36,365 bases of DNA from Opitutaceae bacterium (GTDB lineage Bacteria; Verrucomicrobiota; Verrucomicrobiia; Opitutales; Opitutaceae). The translations under genes were made by a program, and so were the position numbers. Positions 7,966 through 16,395 of the stretch are shown in pieces (position 1 is the first letter of the stretch; each line of letters opens with the position of its first letter). The DNA lies in the NCBI GenBank assembly GCA_016795545.1, contig JAEUGX010000009.1, positions 1 through 36,365 of the forward strand, read 5' to 3'. The notes under the pieces are model-generated. The model was not told the DNA's origin, searched no databases, and was given only the letters and a program-made list of their open reading frames with translations.

Positions 7966-8658
7966 CTAGACCGCCTCGCCCGACAACTCCAGCACTTCGC
8001 CCGATCCGGTGGACAGGAAGCGGCCGAGCTCGGAGCCGGGAAAACTGCCGAAATTGCCCGGGTGGCAGCGCAGCAGTCCCTCGCGCGCCAGGCGCACGAT
8101 GCTGCGCGTATTGCGCTCGGGATCGTTGCAGAAGAAGTGCGGGCTGGCCTTGTTGGGCCACACGATGCTGCCGCGCAGCACGTCCCCGATCAGCGCCTCG
8201 CCGCTGGCCAGGACCACGGAGGACGAGCCGGGGGTGTGTCCGGGGGTGGCGAGCACGGTGCCCTTGACGCCGTAGGGGTCCAGCGGAAAGCCGTCGCGAA
8301 AGGCCTGGTCGGGCTCGAAGCCTTCGAACGGCTCGTCGACGAACGGCCGGATGAAGCGGGCCAGCGGCGACGTGGCCGCCAGCACGCCGTTCTCGCCGTT
8401 CTTCACGAGCGCCGCGTCGGCGGCATGCAGCGCGATCGGCGCCTGGCTGCGGCGGCGCAGTTCGGCGGCGCAGCCGGCGTGGCTGCTGTGGCCGTGGGTG
8501 AGGAGGATCAGCGCCAGGTCCTTCGGCTTCACCTGGTGCTTCCGCAGGGTGTGCAGGATCCGCTTCAGGTCCCCCGGTGCGCCGGTGTCCACCAGCACCG
8601 GGCGTTCGCCCAGCAGCAGGTAACAGTTGGAGATCGCACAACGGATGCGGACCAGCAT
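7966..8658 (-). CDS. MBL-fold metallo-hydrolase with altered metal motif
   Basis: A 230-residue metallo-beta-lactamase-fold protein with no signal peptide. The first metal motif, normally HxHxDH, reads H55-G-H57-S-S59-H60: the Asp is replaced by Ser. The other landmarks are intact: VDTGAPGD after strand 2, TPGHTPGSSS with H141, ALIGDVL with D159, and CHPGN with H199. The family covers thiolesterases, lactonases, phosphodiesterases and glyoxalase II, and the specificity here cannot be told. Loss of the Asp should weaken the second metal site. Converges with the 6967 gene; the 87-base gap holds only weak inverted repeats. The gene stands apart from AMP nucleosidase by 70 bases and is possibly co-transcribed with it. 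Confidence 0.85.
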   Translation of the reverse strand: MLVRIRCAISNCYLLLGERPVLVDTGAPGDLKRILHTLRKHQVKPKDLALILLTHGHSSHAGCAAELRRRSQAPIALHAADAALVKNGENGVLAATSPLARFIRPFVDEPFEGFEPDQAFRDGFPLDPYGVKGTVLATPGHTPGSSSVVLASGEALIGDVLRGSIVWPNKASPHFFCNDPERNTRSIVRLAREGLLRCHPGNFGSFPGSELGRFLSTGSGEVLELSGEAV

Positions 8659-8728
8659 GCCGGCACCGTAGGCGGGTTCTCCCCGCGGTCAACGCAGCGT
8701 GCAGCCGACGGCGCGCGGCCGCTCCGCG

Positions 8729-9499
8729 CTAGAACTGCAGGTGCTTTACGGTGAGTCCCTTGTTGATCAGCTGTTTCAGCGAGTCGATGCCGATGCGCAG
8801 GTGCATCGACACGTGCTTGCTGTCGACCTGCCGGTCGCTCTCGGCGGTCTTCACGCCCTCGGGCGTCATGGGCTCGTCGGAAACGAGCAGCAGGGCGCCC
8901 GTGGGAATCTCGTTGGCGAAGCCGGTCGTGAAGATCGTCGCGGTCTCCATGTCGACCGCCATGGCGCGGATCTTGCGCAGGTACTTCTTGAAGTGGAGGT
9001 CGTGCTCCCAGACCCGGCGGTTGGTCGTGTAGACCGTGCCGGTCCAGTAGTCGCGGCGGTGGTCGCGGATGGTCGTGGAGATGGCCTTCTGCAGCGCGAA
9101 CGCGGGCAGGGCGGGGACCTCGGGCGGGAAGTAGTCGTTGCTCGTGCCCTCGCCGCGGATCGCCGCGATCGGCAGGATCAGGCTGCCCAGCTTGGCGCGA
9201 TGTTTGAGCCCGCCGCACTTGCCCAGAAACAGCACTGCCTCGGGCCGGATCGCCGACAGCAGGTCCATGATCGTGGCGGCGGTCGCGCTGCCCATGCCGA
9301 AGTTGATGATGGAGATGCCCTCGGCCGTCGCGCTGCGCATCGGCTTCGTGCGGCCGTGGACCGGCACGCGATGCCATTGGGCGAAGAGGTCGACGTAGCG
9401 GTCGAAATTCGTCAGCAGGATGTAGCGGCCGAATCCCTTCAGCGGGACGCCGGTGTAGCGCGGCAGCCAGTTCTCCACGATTCTCTTCTTGGTTTCCAT
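8729..9499 (-). CDS. amn: AMP nucleosidase, short form
   Basis: Hydrolyses AMP to adenine and ribose 5-phosphate, a purine-salvage and adenylate-balance reaction. At 256 residues it matches the short AMN-like form and lacks the N-terminal domain of the 484-residue E. coli enzyme. The phosphorylase/nucleosidase fold shows IINFGMGSATAATI (phosphate-binding region), LFLGKCGGL, MAVDMETATIF (nucleoside-binding Met-Glu pair) and VSDEPMTPEG (the catalytic Asp loop). Purine phosphorylases share the fold, but the DMETATIF and SDEPMTPEGVKT sequences point to AMN. ATG start at 9499. Cytosolic. No pathway partner is adjacent. Confidence 0.88.
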   Translation of the reverse strand: METKKRIVENWLPRYTGVPLKGFGRYILLTNFDRYVDLFAQWHRVPVHGRTKPMRSATAEGISIINFGMGSATAATIMDLLSAIRPEAVLFLGKCGGLKHRAKLGSLILPIAAIRGEGTSNDYFPPEVPALPAFALQKAISTTIRDHRRDYWTGTVYTTNRRVWEHDLHFKKYLRKIRAMAVDMETATIFTTGFANEIPTGALLLVSDEPMTPEGVKTAESDRQVDSKHVSMHLRIGIDSLKQLINKGLTVKHLQF

Positions 9500-9575
9500 G
9501 TCGCCGGAGTATGGGTCGGATGAAAAATAACCGCGCCCGGAGCGTGGGCGAGGATATTGTGGCCGGCGGCGGCGC

Positions 9576-10967
9576 CTACGGCGTGCGGGCGCGCCGCGGC
9601 CGGTAGCCGAGCTCGGTGGCCTTGAGCGTGTACGTGAAGCGGTCGACCCCCTGCTTGTCCGTGCAGGTGATGGTCAGCGCCCGGTCGGCGTCCCGGCCGC
9701 CGACCTGCACCGTCACGAAGTTCTGGTCGCCGACGAGCGTGTCCTTCAGCACGTGGGGATCCTGCGCTTTGGCGCTGCGGGCGACGTCCCAGGAATCACT
9801 GGACAGCGGGGACGACGTGATCTCGTACACCCAGGGGCCGCCGTCGCTGAGCCGGCGGCGGTAGAGGCCGGAGTGGTGGACGTCGCCCGTCAGGAAGACC
9901 ACGCCCGTGATCTCGTTCTCGACCAGGAACTGCAGCAGCTCCTCGCGCTCGCGCCGGTAGAGCTCGTGCGGTTCGCCCCGCGGCGCGGTCTGCAGCATCT
10001 GGTTGCCCGTCGCGATGAACTTGAACGTGAAGTGGCGCAGCTCCTGGGCCTGCAGCAGCGACTGTTTCAGCCACTCCAGCTGCCGCCGGCCCCACTGGGA
10101 TTTCTCGGGGTGCAGGTCCTGGTTGAGGGACGCGGCGTCGCGGTACCAGTGGTTGTCCATCAGCATGAACGCGGCGTCCCCCCAGTAGAACTTGTGGTAC
10201 ACCCCGGGCTGGCCGGGCTCGCCGTAGGAGGGGTTGCCCCAGTAGGCCCGGAACACCTTCAGCGCCTCCTCCTTGTATTCGTAGCTCCAGTTGGAATCGT
10301 TGGGGCCGTAGTCGTGGTCGTCCCACACCGCGTAGTGGTGCATGCGGCCGAACAGCTGGCGCAGCTCCGGGACCGCCCGGTCGTGCTGGGCGCGGTACCA
10401 GAGTCCGCTGACGGAATCGAAGTCGGCCTCGCGGTAGTACCAGTTGTCACCGAGCCAGACCATGAAGTCCGCGCCGCTTTCCCCCGCGAGCCGGAAAGTC
10501 TCGAGGGTCCGGCCGTAGGGCTGGCCGGGCCGGTCGTAGGGCGGGTCGTTGAGGTAGGCGCAGGATCCGACCAGGAACTTGAAATCGGGCGGCGGCGCGC
10601 GCCATTCCCACTGGGCCATCGTCGTGAACCGGGCCGGGAACGGCAGCTCCTGCCGCACGCCGTCGATGCGGAGCTCGTATTCGTACGTGGCGCCCATTTC
10701 CAGCAGGCCCGGACGGAAGTGCGTGACTTGTCCGCCCGCGGGCGTCCGGACGAGAGCGGAGTTCTCGAGCGACTGCCGGGTCGCCGGCTGGCCGGTCACC
10801 CAGTAGTCGAGCCGGACCTGCCCGGCGTCCTTGGTCTCGAGCCAGAGCAAGACCTCGCGCTTTGCCCGGTAGCCCAGCATCGGGCCCGAAACCAGAGTGC
10901 CGGCGGGGAAGGCGGGGCAGGAAAGCAGGACCAGGAGGGCGAGCAGCAGACAGCGGGGGGATGGCAT
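9576..10967 (-). CDS. Exported PhoD-type alkaline phosphatase family protein
   Basis: A 463-residue secreted metallophosphoesterase with a signal peptide (MPSPRCLLLALLVLLSCPAF). An N-terminal fibronectin-like domain (about 20-120) precedes the catalytic domain. Metal-site motifs of the PhoD family are visible in order: FLVGSCAY, MVWLGDNWYYREADF, YAVWDDHDYGPNDSN, and FLTGDVHHSGLY. PhoD enzymes release phosphate from mono- or diesters in the periplasm. The frame stays open to 11000, but starting at the ATG at 10967 gives the clean signal peptide. The gene follows lipA by 72 bases on the same strand with no functional link to it. No Pho box was recognised upstream. The substrate is unknown, since several relatives are only distantly related to true PhoD. 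Confidence 0.88.
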   Translation of the reverse strand: MPSPRCLLLALLVLLSCPAFPAGTLVSGPMLGYRAKREVLLWLETKDAGQVRLDYWVTGQPATRQSLENSALVRTPAGGQVTHFRPGLLEMGATYEYELRIDGVRQELPFPARFTTMAQWEWRAPPPDFKFLVGSCAYLNDPPYDRPGQPYGRTLETFRLAGESGADFMVWLGDNWYYREADFDSVSGLWYRAQHDRAVPELRQLFGRMHHYAVWDDHDYGPNDSNWSYEYKEEALKVFRAYWGNPSYGEPGQPGVYHKFYWGDAAFMLMDNHWYRDAASLNQDLHPEKSQWGRRQLEWLKQSLLQAQELRHFTFKFIATGNQMLQTAPRGEPHELYRREREELLQFLVENEITGVVFLTGDVHHSGLYRRRLSDGGPWVYEITSSPLSSDSWDVARSAKAQDPHVLKDTLVGDQNFVTVQVGGRDADRALTITCTDKQGVDRFTYTLKATELGYRPRRARTP

Positions 10968-11039
10968 GACGGATGCAGCCTGACGCACTTTCGCGCCCAT
11001 GTCAGGGCGGGATTTTCCCGCCGCGGCGGACGCGCGGCG

Positions 11040-11993
11040 TCAGTAACCCCGGTCGAGGAAGGCGAACGGGCCGCCCGCGCCGCCCTTCTCCGGAGCGGGG
11101 CTGGCCGCGAGCGTGGGGGCGCGGTTCAGATGCTCCTCCCCGGTGTACTTCGACGACTGTTCGTCGGCGTGGTAGCTCGAGCGCACGAGGGGGCCGCTCT
11201 CGACCACCCCGAAGCCCGCGGCCAGGGCGAACTCCTTCCAGTGCCGGAACTCGTCCGGCGTCACCCAGCGGTCGATCTTCCAGTGCTGGGGGGTCGGTTG
11301 CAGGTACTGGCCGAGGGTGAGAATGTCGATCCGGTCGGCGGCGAGGTCGCGCAGCGTCTGCTCGACCTCTTCGGGCCGCTCCCCGAGCCCGAGCATGAGG
11401 CCGGTCTTGGTCGTGAAGCCGCGGCTCTTGGCATGGCGTAGGACGGAGCGCGAGCGGTCATACCGGGCCTGGACGCGTACGGGGCGCTGGAGGCGTTCGA
11501 CCGTCTCCACGTTGTGGTTGAAGATGTCCGGCTTCGCCTCGAGCACCGTGTCGACCTGGTCGAGCTGGCCCTTGAAATCCGGCACCAGCACCTCGACCGC
11601 GCACTGGGGGTTCCGGTACTTCGTCGCGCGGATGGTGGCCGCCCAGACTCCGGCGCCGCCGTCCTTCAGGTCGTCGCGGGCGACGGAGGTGATCACGCAG
11701 TGCCGCAATCCCATGCGGGCGACGGCGTCGGCCACGCGCGCCGGCTCGCCCAGGTCGAACTCCGTGGGCCGCCCGGTCTGGATCGCGCAGAAGTTGCACG
11801 ACCGCGTGCAGATGTTGCCCAGGATCATGACCGTCGCGGTGCCGCGCGACCAGCACTCGCCGATGTTCGGGCACTGCGCGCTCTGGCAGACGGTGTGCAG
11901 CTTGTTCTCCTCCACGAGCCGGCGGGTCGCCTGGTAGGCGGGGCCGGAGGGCAGTTTGGCGCGGAGCCAGTCGGGTTTGCGGAGCGTTTGCAT
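11040..11993 (-). CDS. lipA: Lipoyl synthase
   Basis: Radical SAM enzyme that inserts two sulfurs into protein-bound octanoyl groups to make lipoyl cofactors of 2-oxoacid dehydrogenases and the glycine cleavage system. It has 317 residues from the ATG at 11993. The auxiliary cluster ligands C36, C41 and C47 (CQSAQCPNIGEC) and the radical SAM motif C62-x3-C66-x2-C69 (CTRSCNFC) are intact. VEVLVPDFKG, FNHNVETVERL, KTGLMLGLGE and the late SSYHADEQ (the RSSY serine that holds the auxiliary cluster) confirm the family. A short open extension upstream (to 12032) is not needed. It follows lipB by 105 bases, forming the usual octanoyl-transfer plus sulfur-insertion pair. Confidence 0.97.
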   Translation of the reverse strand: MQTLRKPDWLRAKLPSGPAYQATRRLVEENKLHTVCQSAQCPNIGECWSRGTATVMILGNICTRSCNFCAIQTGRPTEFDLGEPARVADAVARMGLRHCVITSVARDDLKDGGAGVWAATIRATKYRNPQCAVEVLVPDFKGQLDQVDTVLEAKPDIFNHNVETVERLQRPVRVQARYDRSRSVLRHAKSRGFTTKTGLMLGLGERPEEVEQTLRDLAADRIDILTLGQYLQPTPQHWKIDRWVTPDEFRHWKEFALAAGFGVVESGPLVRSSYHADEQSSKYTGEEHLNRAPTLAASPAPEKGGAGGPFAFLDRGY

Positions 11994-12098
11994 CAGCGAA
12001 GGATGCCCGCGAATGCACACGAACCGGCGCAAAGCACAAGCGGGTTTTGCGCGGGCTGGCGCGGCGTGCCGCCGCCATCCGCCAACTGCCCGAGGCGC

Positions 12099-12791
12099 TC
12101 AGTCATGGGTCGGAACGGGTAGGCCGGCGAGGAATGGGGGCAGAAGTCGCCAGAACTCGGCGGCGAGGACCCGCCGGACCTCGGCCGGGTCGGGTGCGCG
12201 GCCGAGTTCGCGGGCCATGGAGGTGACGGTGCCGTCGGTGATGCCGCAGGGCACGATGCCGGAGTAGGCGCCGAGGTCGGGGGCCACGTTGAGCGCGAAG
12301 CCGTGGTAGGTCGTCCATTGCTTCACGGCCACGCCGATCGCGGCGATCTTGCGGGTCGCGAGCCAGATGCCGGTCTTGCCCTCCCGCCGGGAGGCGGCGA
12401 GGCCGAAGCGGCCGACAGCGTCGATCATCACCTGCTCCAGGAAACGGAGGTAGGCGTGCAGATCCTTTCGGACGGCCAGGTTGACGATCGGGTAGCCGAC
12501 GATCTGCCCGGGGCCGTGGTAGGTGATGTCGCCCCCGCGGTTGGTCCGGACCAGCCCGATGCCGCGGCGGTTCAGCTCGGCCTCGCTCCAGATCAGGTGG
12601 TCGCCGGCGCCCCGCCGGACCCCGAGCGTGAACACGGGATCGTGCTCGGTGAACACCAGCGTGTCGCCGATGGCGCCGGCGTTGCGGCGCGCGACCAGCT
12701 CCTCCTGCCGACGCCAGGCGTCGGCGTAGCCGGTCCGCCCCCAGTCGAGGGTGGCGTCCAGCCGGTCGGCGGCGGTGAAGGCGGGGCCCAT
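12099..12791 (-). CDS. lipB: Octanoyltransferase (lipoate-protein ligase B)
   Basis: Transfers octanoate from acyl carrier protein to lipoyl domains, giving LipA its substrate. It has 230 residues, the usual length. Signature sequences are RTNRGGDITYHGPGQIVGYP, then GKTGIW and RKIAAIGVAV with the catalytic Lys (K148), and SGIVPCGI with the acyl-thioester Cys (C182), matching the Lys/Cys pair of E. coli LipB. The ATG at 12791 (MGPAFTAADRL) is used; the longer open frame upstream runs antisense-like into the MFS gene and is not credible. First gene of the lipB-lipA pair and 74 bases downstream of the last MFS gene. Confidence 0.96.
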   Translation of the reverse strand: MGPAFTAADRLDATLDWGRTGYADAWRRQEELVARRNAGAIGDTLVFTEHDPVFTLGVRRGAGDHLIWSEAELNRRGIGLVRTNRGGDITYHGPGQIVGYPIVNLAVRKDLHAYLRFLEQVMIDAVGRFGLAASRREGKTGIWLATRKIAAIGVAVKQWTTYHGFALNVAPDLGAYSGIVPCGITDGTVTSMARELGRAPDPAEVRRVLAAEFWRLLPPFLAGLPVPTHD

Positions 12792-12865
12792 GGCGCTTAC
12801 CCTGTCCAGACTACTTCCCGGCGCAAGCGCGGGCGGGAGGGCCGGAGGGCAGGCCGGTCCGGACG

Positions 12866-14101
12866 TCAGGTCGTCGGCCGCGGCTTGATGCACCAGAGCA
12901 GGACCGCGCAGACGAGCAGGCCGCCGGCGCCGCACATGAAGAGCGTGCGGATGTCCATCTTCGCGTCGCGCAGCACGCCGCCGGCGTAGATCGTCACGCC
13001 GCCGACCGCGGTCGCGAACGCGTTCAGCACGCCCAGGCCCGTGGCCCGGTAGCGGACGTCCGTGATCTGGCACAGGATCGGCATCATGTTCGCGTCGGGG
13101 AACGCCCGGGTGAAGCCGTAGACGACCAGCCCCACGATCAGCACCGCGATCAGGCCGGTGTTGGCGATGACCATCACGGCCGGCACGCAGATGCCCAGGC
13201 CGATCAGGCCCACGTACACGCGCCCCCGGACGTTGGTCAGGCTCCAGCGGTCGGCCCACGCCCCGCTCACGATCATGCCGGTGAGGCTGCCCATGTAGAT
13301 GTAAAGCGTGGTGGTCAGCCCCGCCTGGCCCTGCGGCAGGTGGAAGTGTTCGGTCAGGTAGGTCGGCATCCAGCCGATGATGGACCAGCTGGCGATGCCC
13401 AGCAGGCCCCAGAAGAGCAGCGCGATGACGAAATCACTGCGGCTGAACAGCCCGCGCAGGGCCTCGAGCATGCCCACCTTCGACTCCTTCCCGTCGGCCG
13501 GGGGACGCTCGGTCGCGGCGGCCGGCAGGTCGCGCAGGAACAGGATCAGCAGGCCGGCGTACAGGATGCCGCCGACGCCGAAAATCTCGAAGGCCAGGGT
13601 CCATTCGTACTTCTCGGCGATCCAGCCGCCGACGCCGCCCAGGCCCGAGCCGACCATGACGCCGCTCAGGTGGATGCCGTTGGCCAGCGAGCGGGTGGCG
13701 TTGCGGTGGTAGTCGGCGATCAGCGCGCCGGCCGCCGGCAGGTAGCAGGCTTCGCTGACCCCCATCAGCACCCGCGTGACCAGCAGGTCGCTGAACGTCG
13801 TCGCATGCGCCGTCAGCCACGTCGTGCCCGACCAGGCAAACAGCGAGAAAATGATGATCCGCGTCCGGCTGAAGCGGTCGGCGAGGAAGCCTCCCAGCGG
13901 GCTCAGCACCGCGTAGGCCAGCAGGAAGACCGTCGTCAGCAGCCCGAACTGCGCGTCGCTCATCGGGATCGCCTCCTTGATCGACCCCCGCATGGTGATG
14001 ATCATCAGGCGATCCAGGTAATTGAGGCAGCCGACGACCCAGAGCAGGGCGACGACCAGCCAGGCGCGGGGCGGCAGCAGGCTAGCGGGAGGGGGACTCA
14101 T
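12866..14101 (-). CDS. MFS transporter, ACS-type, copy A
   Basis: A 411-residue carrier with twelve hydrophobic helices. The first helix ends in GCLNYLDRLMI (NYLDR is typical of anion:cation symporters for sugar acids and other organic anions). The MFS signature GGFLADRFSRTR lies in loop 2-3 and SEACYLPAAGALIADY in helix 4. It is the second of two adjacent paralogues: the first 22 residues of the conserved core (from PPRAWLVVALLW to NYLDR) are identical to copy B and the rest is alignable throughout. The ATG at 14101 lies inside the end of copy B (20-base overlap), implying translational coupling. With the amidohydrolase upstream it forms the minus arm of the IclR locus. Substrate unknown; an organic acid is likely. 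Confidence 0.9.
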   Translation of the reverse strand: MSPPPASLLPPRAWLVVALLWVVGCLNYLDRLMIITMRGSIKEAIPMSDAQFGLLTTVFLLAYAVLSPLGGFLADRFSRTRIIIFSLFAWSGTTWLTAHATTFSDLLVTRVLMGVSEACYLPAAGALIADYHRNATRSLANGIHLSGVMVGSGLGGVGGWIAEKYEWTLAFEIFGVGGILYAGLLILFLRDLPAAATERPPADGKESKVGMLEALRGLFSRSDFVIALLFWGLLGIASWSIIGWMPTYLTEHFHLPQGQAGLTTTLYIYMGSLTGMIVSGAWADRWSLTNVRGRVYVGLIGLGICVPAVMVIANTGLIAVLIVGLVVYGFTRAFPDANMMPILCQITDVRYRATGLGVLNAFATAVGGVTIYAGGVLRDAKMDIRTLFMCGAGGLLVCAVLLWCIKPRPTT

Positions 14102-15320
14102 GGCGGTTCTTGGCAGCAGTGGTTTTGACCAGCAGGAGCAGGACCGCACAAACGAGTATCGAAAAAGCGCCGAATTGGAAGACGCGACTGACGTCGACCT
14201 GCGCGTCGCGCAGGGCGCCGCCGGCGTAGATGGTCAGGCCGCCGACCGAGCAGCTGAAGAGGTTCAACACGCCGTAGCCGGTGGCGCGGTAGCGGGGGTC
14301 CGACACCAGCGACAGGATCGGCATCATGTTCGTGTCGGCGAAGGTCTTGGTCAGCCCGAAGAGCATCAGGCCGCCGATGGCCAGCGGCAGCTGGTCCACG
14401 CTCGCCGAGATGAGGATGCCCGGGGCCGCGAGGCACAGGCCGATGAACGTCACGTACACCGGGCCGCGCGGGTTCCGCCGGCTCCAGCGGTCGGCCAGCA
14501 CCCCGCCGAGCAGCACTCCGACGAGCGCCGCGGCCTGCAGGTAGCCGGTGGCCGAGAGGCCGGCCTCGCCCTGCGACAGGTGGAAGTGCTCGTTCAGGTA
14601 GGTCGGCATCCAGCCGACCACGGCCCAGCCGGCCAGCCCCAGCAGGCCCCAGTAGATCAGGATCACGCTGAACGCGCGGCGGCTGAACAGGCTCGCGAGG
14701 GCGGCGCCGAGCCGGACCTTCTCCGGGGCGCCGGCGGCGACGGTCCGCGCGGGCGCGTCGCGGAGGAAGAACGCCAGCAGGCACGCGTAGACGATGCCGG
14801 CGATGCCGAACACCTCGAACGCGTAGGTCCAGTCGTGCTTCTCGGCCAGCCAGCCGCCGAGCCCGCCGAGGCCCGAGCCGATCATGATGCCGCTCATGTG
14901 CACGCCGTTGGCGAGCGAACGCGTCGTCTCGCGATGGTAGTCGGCGATCAGCGCCAGCGCGGCCGGGATGTAGCACGCCTCGCTGATGCCCATGAGCGCG
15001 CGCGTGACCAGCAGCTGCTCGAAGCTCCGCGAGTGCACGGTCAGCCAGGTGATGGCCGACCAGGCGAAGAGGCTCACGATGATGACATGGCTGCGGTTGA
15101 AGCGGTCGGCCAGGAAGCCGCCCAGCGGGCTGAGCACGCCGTAGACGAAGAGGAAGACCGTCGTCAGCAGCCCGAACTGCGCGTTCGTCATCGGGATCGC
15201 GTCCATGATCGAGCCACGCATGGTGGTGATCATGACCCGGTCGAGATAGTTGAGGCAGCCGACAACCCAGAGGAGCGCGACGACCAGCCAGGCGCGCGGG
15301 GGCAGGGGGGAGGAGGTCAA
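14082..15320 (-). CDS. MFS transporter, ACS-type, copy B (TTG start)
   Basis: A 412-residue inner-membrane carrier with twelve hydrophobic helices and the same landmarks as copy A: NYLDRVMITTMRGS, GGFLADRFNRSH and SEACYIPAALALIADY. The start is a TTG at 15320, giving LTSSPLPPRAWL; no ATG is available before the first helix, and the position matches the N-terminus of copy A. The leader is pyrimidine-rich (CTCCCTCCCC). It follows the amidohydrolase by 36 bases and overlaps copy A by 20, so all three are likely one transcript. The loop sequences after helix 6 differ most between the copies, which may reflect different substrates or kinetics. Confidence 0.9.
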   Translation of the reverse strand: MTSSPLPPRAWLVVALLWVVGCLNYLDRVMITTMRGSIMDAIPMTNAQFGLLTTVFLFVYGVLSPLGGFLADRFNRSHVIIVSLFAWSAITWLTVHSRSFEQLLVTRALMGISEACYIPAALALIADYHRETTRSLANGVHMSGIMIGSGLGGLGGWLAEKHDWTYAFEVFGIAGIVYACLLAFFLRDAPARTVAAGAPEKVRLGAALASLFSRRAFSVILIYWGLLGLAGWAVVGWMPTYLNEHFHLSQGEAGLSATGYLQAAALVGVLLGGVLADRWSRRNPRGPVYVTFIGLCLAAPGILISASVDQLPLAIGGLMLFGLTKTFADTNMMPILSLVSDPRYRATGYGVLNLFSCSVGGLTIYAGGALRDAQVDVSRVFQFGAFSILVCAVLLLLVKTTAAKNRHESPSR

Positions 15321-15356
15321 GGGGAGGGAGTGGGAAAGGGTGGGCCGCCTGCCGTC

Positions 15357-16331
15357 TTACTTGCGGCGCAGGGCGCGCTGGCCGGGACGGCCGAGCCAGG
15401 CGAGCGTGTTGTCCCAACCCACGGCCTGCCGGAGCCTCGGCGGCAGGGCCTGGACGCAGTCCGCTTCCTCTCGGTAAGTGCTGCGCAGTGAAAGGATCTC
15501 CTCGCCGAGGTCGGCGACGTAGCTCTGGAAAGGCGTGTCGGAGCCCCACATCAGCTTCGTGGGATAAGCCTCGGCCAGCGCCCGCAGCACCGCGGCGGGG
15601 TCGCGGTAGTCGGCCTTGAAGCGGCGCTTCGCCGGCGCGACGAAACCGAGCCCGTCCACCACGCCCTGGCAGTGGATCCGGTGCGCGGAGCAGTCGAACC
15701 AGGTGTTCGGCAGCTCCGCCACGCGGTCAAGCGAGGGCCGGTCATACCGGCAGGAGTGCGCCAGGCAGAAGCGCACGTCGGGCGTGGCCTCGGCCACGCG
15801 CAGGATGTCCGACGCCTGCGACCACGGGTCGTCGGGCGCCACGCTCGAGTGGATCATGAACGGGATGTCGAGCTCGGCCGCCAGCTCGAGGAACCCGCGG
15901 CCCGCCGTCAGCAGCGCGCTGACCTGGGACTTGATCATCGTGGCCTGGATCTTGAGGCCGTAGAAGGGGAACTGCCGGTGCAGCGCGCGCAGCCTGGCGA
16001 TCTGCGCCGCCGGCTTCCGCAGCGGGTCCAGGATCATCACCGGCAGCGTGTGCCGGCCGAGGTCGGGATACAGCTCGTAGATCTCGCGCAGCATGCGCTC
16101 GTTCTCGAAGGCGTACGGCACCTTCTCGACCGTGCCCGGCCGGAGCCGCGCCCGGCGCATCGCGCCGACGTCGAAGGTCAGGTTGGACACGAACGGGAAG
16201 ACCACCCAGCGGTCGACGCCGACATGCCGGCCTTCGGTCACCATTGCCGGCAGGTCCTGCGCGTAGGGGTGATAGCCGTTGAGGTAAAAGAACAGGTCTG
16301 TCCCGAGGTGGTTGTGACAGTCGATGAGCAT
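15357..16331 (-). CDS. Amidohydrolase-family protein (PF04909 type)
   Basis: A 324-residue cytosolic TIM-barrel metal hydrolase. The N-terminus MLIDCHNHLG carries the HxH metal pair. FMIHSSVAPDDPW supplies a third His, FCLAHSCRYD a fourth, and LMWGSDTPF the catalytic Asp. This order is that of the amidohydrolase-2 family, which holds lactonases (including sugar-acid lactonases such as L-fuconolactonase) and decarboxylases. The ATG at 16331 is chosen because it places IDCHNH at the N-terminus as in relatives; the open frame extends to 16418 across the regulatory palindrome. It is divergent from iclR and leads the transporter genes. Lactone hydrolysis would fit a sugar-acid pathway but is inferred. 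Confidence 0.88.
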   Translation of the reverse strand: MLIDCHNHLGTDLFFYLNGYHPYAQDLPAMVTEGRHVGVDRWVVFPFVSNLTFDVGAMRRARLRPGTVEKVPYAFENERMLREIYELYPDLGRHTLPVMILDPLRKPAAQIARLRALHRQFPFYGLKIQATMIKSQVSALLTAGRGFLELAAELDIPFMIHSSVAPDDPWSQASDILRVAEATPDVRFCLAHSCRYDRPSLDRVAELPNTWFDCSAHRIHCQGVVDGLGFVAPAKRRFKADYRDPAAVLRALAEAYPTKLMWGSDTPFQSYVADLGEEILSLRSTYREEADCVQALPPRLRQAVGWDNTLAWLGRPGQRALRRK

Positions 16332-16359
16332 CGAGTTTATTTTGTTTGACGAAACAGAG

Positions 16360-16376
16360 GTTTCACATTGTGAAAC
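16360..16376. promoter_or_regulatory. 17-bp palindrome, probable IclR-family operator
   Basis: GTTTCACA-T-TGTGAAAC is a perfect odd-centred palindrome (8-bp half sites) in the 64-base gap between the divergent amidohydrolase and iclR. It lies 19 bases before the iclR ATG and 28 before the amidohydrolase ATG. TTTCA/TGAAA half sites are typical of IclR-family operators such as those of KdgR. A weaker echo, GTTT(16344-16347)...AAAC(16352-16355), lies beside it on the amidohydrolase side. Control of both directions plus autoregulation is likely. Confidence 0.75.
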
Positions 16377-16395
16377 TGGCTGTAAAGCAAAAAGC

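Noticed and set aside
9753..11441. A 562-residue plus-strand open frame
   Set aside because: Antisense to the PhoD-type phosphatase and lipA, both with intact catalytic motifs; low-complexity composition.
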